DNA of 11,031 nucleotides. It comes from Euperipatoides rowelli (Eukaryota > Onychophora > Udeonychophora > Euonychophora > Peripatopsidae). A program made the position numbers and the translations under genes. How positions within the stretch are numbered: the stretch's first letter is position 1; each line of letters starts with the position of its first letter. The notes below the pieces were generated by a model. It searched no databases, was not told where the DNA came from, and saw nothing but the letters and a program-made list of their open reading frames with translations. Shown one piece after another: positions 8,124-11,031 of this stretch. The DNA is taken from the NCBI GenBank assembly GCA_003024985.2, contig PXIH01S0007898.1; one strand, 5' to 3'.

Positions 8124-8579
8124 AATAATAGAGAGAGACTGAACATCATTGTTATCACATACATCAGAATCCCAAGATATTCAACATGATAAGTAAATAC
8201 AATCCCACCCAGAGTAAAGTTTCTCCTACACCCATGGCTTCAGACTTCCAGAGTTGTCAGGCTGCAAGTGAAAGCAGCTGTTTAAAGAACAACAGATATT
8301 ATCAAAGTGCAATCAGATCTCTACTATATATTGGTCTAATTACTTGACCTATAAATATACTAAGTAGAAGGACTAACAATCCGACTAATTTTGATTGGGA
8401 GGGTGTCAAAAGGGTTGTCAAGTATTTAAAAAGAACTATTAACCATAAACTTAAGCTAGGTGGAGATAATACTGCAAATATAACTTCTTATTGTGAAGTG
8501 GAATGGGGGGAGACTTGAATACTCACCGGTCCACATCAGGCCAAATAATTTTTGGGGTAAGAGTTTGATAAGTTGAAAA
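8124..8579 (+). pseudogene. copia RT C-terminus and RNase H N-terminus (broken)
   Basis: In one frame from about 8147 to 8516: KIFNMISKYNP, VSPTPMASDFQ, YYQSAIRSLLYIGLIT, then TGA at 8345, NNPTNFDWEGVKRVVKYLK, TINHKLKLGGDN, SYCEVEWGE. These match the copia blocks ..FNM..C.P..TPM, Y..AIGSLLYL, NPT..HW.A.KR.LRYLKGT and the RNase H start GY.DADWAG, here with both acidic residues as Glu. After a frame change at about 8509 it reads DLNTHRSTSGQIIFG and, in another frame, KSLIS before a TGA at about 8574. The next copia residues appear at 9475. Confidence 0.87.
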
Positions 8580-9291
8580 GTTGGTCTGGTAATAGCACCT
8601 TTAATGGCTGCTTGCTTGTAAATAGTGTACATAATCAGATATTTATTAAGTTATTTTTTTTTATTTCTTTGTTCCCTCTGTCTCACTTATGGAGTTATGA
8701 TATTATGGTGTTCTGATTTTGGGCAGTCGATAGCGAGAAATTTCAGACAGTTTGAGACCTTTATGGATTACAATCGATTACGTAAATGGTGATGGCATCT
8801 TTTCCCCCACTGATGAGGCCTGTGTTTCTATACACTTGTTGTACTACTACTTCATTGCCTGTTCCTTACTTGTTTTTACATGTTCTTCACTTCTTTGTTG
8901 TTCTATCTTCCGTTGGATAATGTTCATTGAATTTATTCTCAAAGTTACTTTGCCTGCGATTAGGAATTAGTATTCAGTTTTTTTTTCAATGACAAATACC
9001 AGACAATGTTATCTGTATGTTATCTTGTACATTTTGAGAGTTACTGCAATACTTCTATTTCCTGAACTTTTGAAATTGAATATCATTTCATTTACATATT
9101 TTTTTGAATGGTGTCTACTGTGACTTTGTCTGTTTTACCATCTGATTGATTTCTAAGGCAATTTATATTAAAATTGCATTATGAACAGTGGATCCATTAT
9201 GAACATTATTTAACTTTGTTCTAATACTTTAAATTGTCCTTCTTTGGTTTCTAATATTTTCAAATTTTATTGTATCAATACTTCATTGTGA

Positions 9292-9325
9292 TTGCAACCC
9301 ACATCCATTGGGGCTAGGGTTGCAA
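9292..9325 (+). ncRNA. candidate 3' UTR hairpin of the nested element
   Basis: TTGCAACCC (9292-9300) and GGGTTGCAA (9317-9325) pair perfectly over 9 bp with a 16-base loop. It precedes the TAA tail by about 65 bases. A hairpin here is compatible with RT recognition of a LINE 3' end, but that role is inferred only from position. Confidence 0.5.
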
Positions 9326-9388
9326 CATTAATTTATTCTATTATAATGAATATTTATTTTACTCTGTATTTTAATTGAAAATAAACCC

Positions 9389-9410
9389 TAATAATAATAA
9401 TACCGTAGAN

Positions 9411-9470
<60 letters not shown>
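9389..9470. repeat. (TAA)n microsatellite, tail of nested element
   Basis: TAA repeats at 9389-9402, an 8-base interruption containing an unresolved base (9410), then about 20 perfect TAA units at 9411-9470. The length is likely to vary between individuals and to be uncertain in assembly. Confidence 0.9.
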
Positions 9471-9474
9471 GATA

Positions 9475-9871
9475 TCCAGGAAAAATAGTGTAGCTTTGTC
9501 TATAGCTGAGGTGGAACTAGTAGCTGCTTCATTGACAGGTCAAACCATGTTTTGGTTAAGGGAAGTGTTGACAAAATTTTAGGTGTCTTTCATACTTCCA
9601 ATGCCACTTTATTCAGACAGTCAAAGCGCTATACACATGATTCAATCTCATAAGTGCACCAGAATAGGTAAACATATCGACATAAAGCATTTTTACATAC
9701 AGGAACTTCTCTTAAATGGGCATGTTGTATTCTCCCTCAGAAGGCATGCTGGCAGATCTTCTGACTAAGCTATTGGCTTGAGCACAATTTATCAGATTTG
9801 TAAAGGGTTTAGGTCTGGAAGTAGACAGAATTTGTCAAAATACTAACATTGATGATATTTACTACTCTTAA
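9475..9871 (+). pseudogene. copia RNase H, C-terminal part (broken)
   Basis: RKNSVALSIAEVELVAASL from 9478, then TGQTMFWLREVLTKF, a TAG at 9580-9582, and in the same frame PMPLYSDSQSAIHMI (9601 on), GKHIDIKHFYIQELLLNG. These match copia RNase H (NSVALSTAEAEY.A, W.R.LL..L, PLY.DNQSAI, KHID.RYHFIRE), including the catalytic Asp in YSDSQSA. A frame change near 9740 gives EGMLADLLTKLLA, a TGA at 9779, then FIRFVKGLGLEVD and a terminal TAA at 9869-9871, next to the polypurine tract as expected for copia pol. The Ser-Ile-Ala-Glu block shows Val for the usual Ala in AEAE. Confidence 0.9.
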
Positions 9872-9878
9872 ATGGGAA
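9870..9878 (+). other. polypurine tract
   Basis: AAATGGGAA directly precedes the TG of the 3' LTR. A purine-rich run at this site primes plus-strand DNA in LTR elements. It is short and has one T, as in several copia elements. Confidence 0.7.
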
Positions 9879-10321
9879 TGTTGAATTAAGATTGGTAAAT
9901 CAGTCTATTGCTATGTTCTGATTATGAAGTTTTATTTAGATTTTATAAATATTTTCTACTAATTTTGTGTGTACATATTTCTATTGTAAATATTTAAATA
10001 TTATATGTACTGAATGAATATGAAACTTACCAGGTGAATCAATATTTTTTTTAATATAACCTATGACTTTCTGTTTAGTGTATAATGGGAAGGCTTCAGT
10101 TGTTTTTATGAGTTGGTGTGGGTTGCCATATTGTTTTTGTTCTTTTTATCATTATAACTGCAATGTGTATCACATTTATGGTATAGTTGTTAGATATGAT
10201 ATAAAATTGTAAATTTGTCTTCAACTTGATGTGTTTGAAGTGTTTGTCTATAAATATATTTGCCTTATTTAATAATTTTGGTGTTGCTGTTTAACTTGTA
10301 TTAATTTACTAAAATTCATCA
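9879..10321 (+). repeat. copia 3' LTR (443 bp)
   Basis: Begins TGTTGAATTA and ends ATTCATCA, directly followed by the TAATT duplication. It lacks about 21 bases present near 5639-5663 in the 5' copy. Divergence from the 5' LTR is about 8% by hand count, giving an old insertion. Confidence 0.9.
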
Positions 10322-10326
10322 TAATT
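10322..10326. repeat. target-site duplication, right copy (TAATT)
   Basis: TAATT follows the terminal CA of the 3' LTR and matches 5241-5245. Confidence 0.85.
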
Positions 10327-10390
10327 CTCCAATAAATTACACAAGTAGATTAGACCTCTACTTTTTTATTTTTCAAGAATTAAATCACAG

Positions 10391-10460
10391 CTAATTACTG
10401 ACTCAGAGTAGGGAAATTAATCTGTGTCACCAGCGGTTCAAACATGTGTCTCACCAAAAT
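10391..10460 (+). repeat. tRNA-derived SINE-like fragment (candidate)
   Basis: TGACTCAGAGTAGG (10399) resembles a pol III A box and GGTTCAAAC (10435) a B box, 36 bases apart. TTAATCTG and CCAGCGGTTCAAAC between and over them resemble a tRNA-Lys anticodon arm and T arm. The A-box side lacks about 7 bases relative to a tRNA, so it is not a functional tRNA gene. Alternatively CAGCGGTTC at 10431 is a hAT transposon end. No clear 3' end or target duplication was found. Confidence 0.35.
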
Positions 10461-10952
10461 GGCGAGAAAATTTATATTGATAAAAATATTTGTTGTGCAT
10501 TTAATTTTAAATAATAAAGATGAGAGAGGATTTCTCAATATACACCGACATATAAATTAATATGATAACAAGATGTGAAGAAGGTGATTGTGCGCTTCCA
10601 AATCTTGTATTCTTTTCCTTTTCATAAACAAACATGACCTATAGCAATAGTAATAATGTCCTTCTCAATGATATACATTGAATTTTATAAATTTGATGAG
10701 GATATAGCTAACAGTATGCACTAGTCATCAAAAGAGCATTTTCACTAATATCTTATTTTTAAAAAAAAATTATACCGATGTGTGTCAAATATCTCTTGCA
10801 AAATATCTCATCGATTACAAAATTATCTGTAGAGATTTCTTTTTTTGAAAATAAAACAAAATCATTTATTTAAGATGTAAATGACTATTTCCAAATTAAT
10901 TTAAAAATCAGTCCAGCATGGTGGCAGATCAAGCAGATTGCCTTAAACAGGT
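10461..10952 (+). other. intron, no gene seen
   Basis: A+T-rich sequence without recognised motif; A runs at about 10759-10769. It could be the body of a small decayed element between the SINE/hAT-like fragments on either side, but nothing shows this directly. Confidence 0.4.
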
Positions 10953-11031
10953 CTCTAGAGCAGAATTTCCCTAACTATGATCCACGGAACCAGTGGCGTA
11001 ACTAAGGAATGTTGCACCCCCCTGCAAGTTT
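10953..11031 (+). mobile_element. hAT-like DNA transposon ends (partial)
   Basis: CAGAATTTCCCTAAC... at 10961-10990, with TCCACGGAAC, resembles the widespread hAT terminal repeat of form CAGNGTTTCCCAAAC..TCCGCGGAAC. It is preceded by CTCTAGAG (10953-10960), which fits the hAT 8-bp target pattern nTnnnnAn. At 10991 a second end-like sequence, CAGTGGCGTAACTA, begins; this is another common hAT-type terminus. The window ends before either element can be followed. The family comparison is from general knowledge. Confidence 0.5.

Larger units (their letters stand above)
8580..9474 (+). mobile_element. (TAA)n-tailed insertion nested in copia RNase H
   Basis: About 895 bp separate copia ..ISxK (to 8579) from SRKNSVALS (from 9475), normally continuous, so this is an insertion. 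The right end is a long (TAA)n tract, an AATAAA (9380-9385) precedes it, and a perfect 9-bp hairpin lies about 65 bp before the tail; this looks like the 3' UTR of a non-LTR element on the + strand. No RT motif is present, so it would be a strongly 5'-truncated copy or a non-autonomous element. A 72-codon frame at 8752-8970 encodes a hydrophobic, unrecognised peptide and I do not call it a gene. The left boundary could be off by 10-20 bp and no target duplication was identified. Confidence 0.6.
5241..10326 (+). mobile_element. Ty1/copia LTR retrotransposon, degenerate, with two nested insertions
   Basis: An LTR element on the + strand, the same orientation as the host exon. Direct LTRs both begin TGTTGAATTAAGA, a typical copia start, and both end CA. 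The flanks carry an exact 5-bp duplication TAATT, the usual length for copia integrase. Between the LTRs are remnants of copia-type RT and RNase H in normal order, a purine-rich tract before the 3' LTR, and a candidate primer site after the 5' LTR. gag, protease and integrase are not recognisable. Excluding the two inserts, only about 2.1 kb of internal sequence remains, about half of a usual copia interior. Stops and frameshifts in every surviving domain show that it cannot move on its own. Confidence 0.92.

Noticed and set aside
8585-8625. Peptide APLMAACL resembling the copia RNase H end AEYMAACL
   Set aside because: The true continuation of that block is found at 9478 and on, so this is probably chance or a boundary effect of the insert.
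8805-8840. Possible hammerhead ribozyme (CTGATGAG at about 8810)
   Set aside because: The core CTGATGA is present, but the required GAAA block and closing stems do not follow.
8752-8970. 72-codon + frame, membrane-like
   Set aside because: T-rich sequence gives hydrophobic residues by chance; no motif, inside a retroelement-like insert.

Overview
This is a eukaryotic, very A+T-rich, mostly non-coding window. It holds one recognisable exon of a host gene, and nearly everything else is intron and transposable-element debris. The exon (493-687, + strand) encodes two teneurin-type EGF repeats with good splice sites. With an animal Ty1/copia element and degenerate non-LTR elements around it, this points to an invertebrate, most likely an arthropod. 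That assignment is inference. No bacterial-type gene, operon, CRISPR array or rRNA was seen.

Layout: 1-492 is the 3' end of an intron; 493-687 the teneurin EGF exon; 688 to the end of the window the next intron (more than 10.3 kb). That intron has simple repeats (2374-2397, 4899-4926), a 53-bp tandem array (3501-3659, with a related partial unit from 3461), an adjoining diverged array (3641-3935), a near-perfect palindrome (5193-5225), and then a Ty1/copia retrotransposon bounded by an exact 5-bp target duplication TAATT (5241-5245 and 10322-10326). The last 600 bp carry a tRNA/SINE-like fragment and hAT-like transposon ends.

The copia element (LTRs 5246-5707 and 9879-10321) is in the same orientation as the host gene and is dead. 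gag, protease and integrase are not recognisable. Reverse transcriptase and RNase H survive as frame-shifted, stop-bearing pieces. Two further retroelements sit inside its pol: a 5'-truncated CR1/L2/Jockey-like LINE on the minus strand (6738-7950) splitting the RT, and an about 0.9-kb (TAA)n-tailed insert (about 8580-9474) splitting the RNase H. Both inserts carry a hairpin near the inferred 3' end. Joining copia fragments across each insert restores a continuous family motif order, so copia landed first and the others later. By hand alignment the LTRs differ at roughly 35 of about 440 positions (about 8%), so the copia insertion is old.

Nothing here supports a new multi-gene system. The points most worth checking are the conserved Cys-to-Tyr position in the exon, the nested-element structure, the retroelement 3' hairpins, an apparent copy of the LTR/primer-binding-site junction inside the 5' LTR, the tandem array with CRE-like cores, and the palindrome beside the copia target site.
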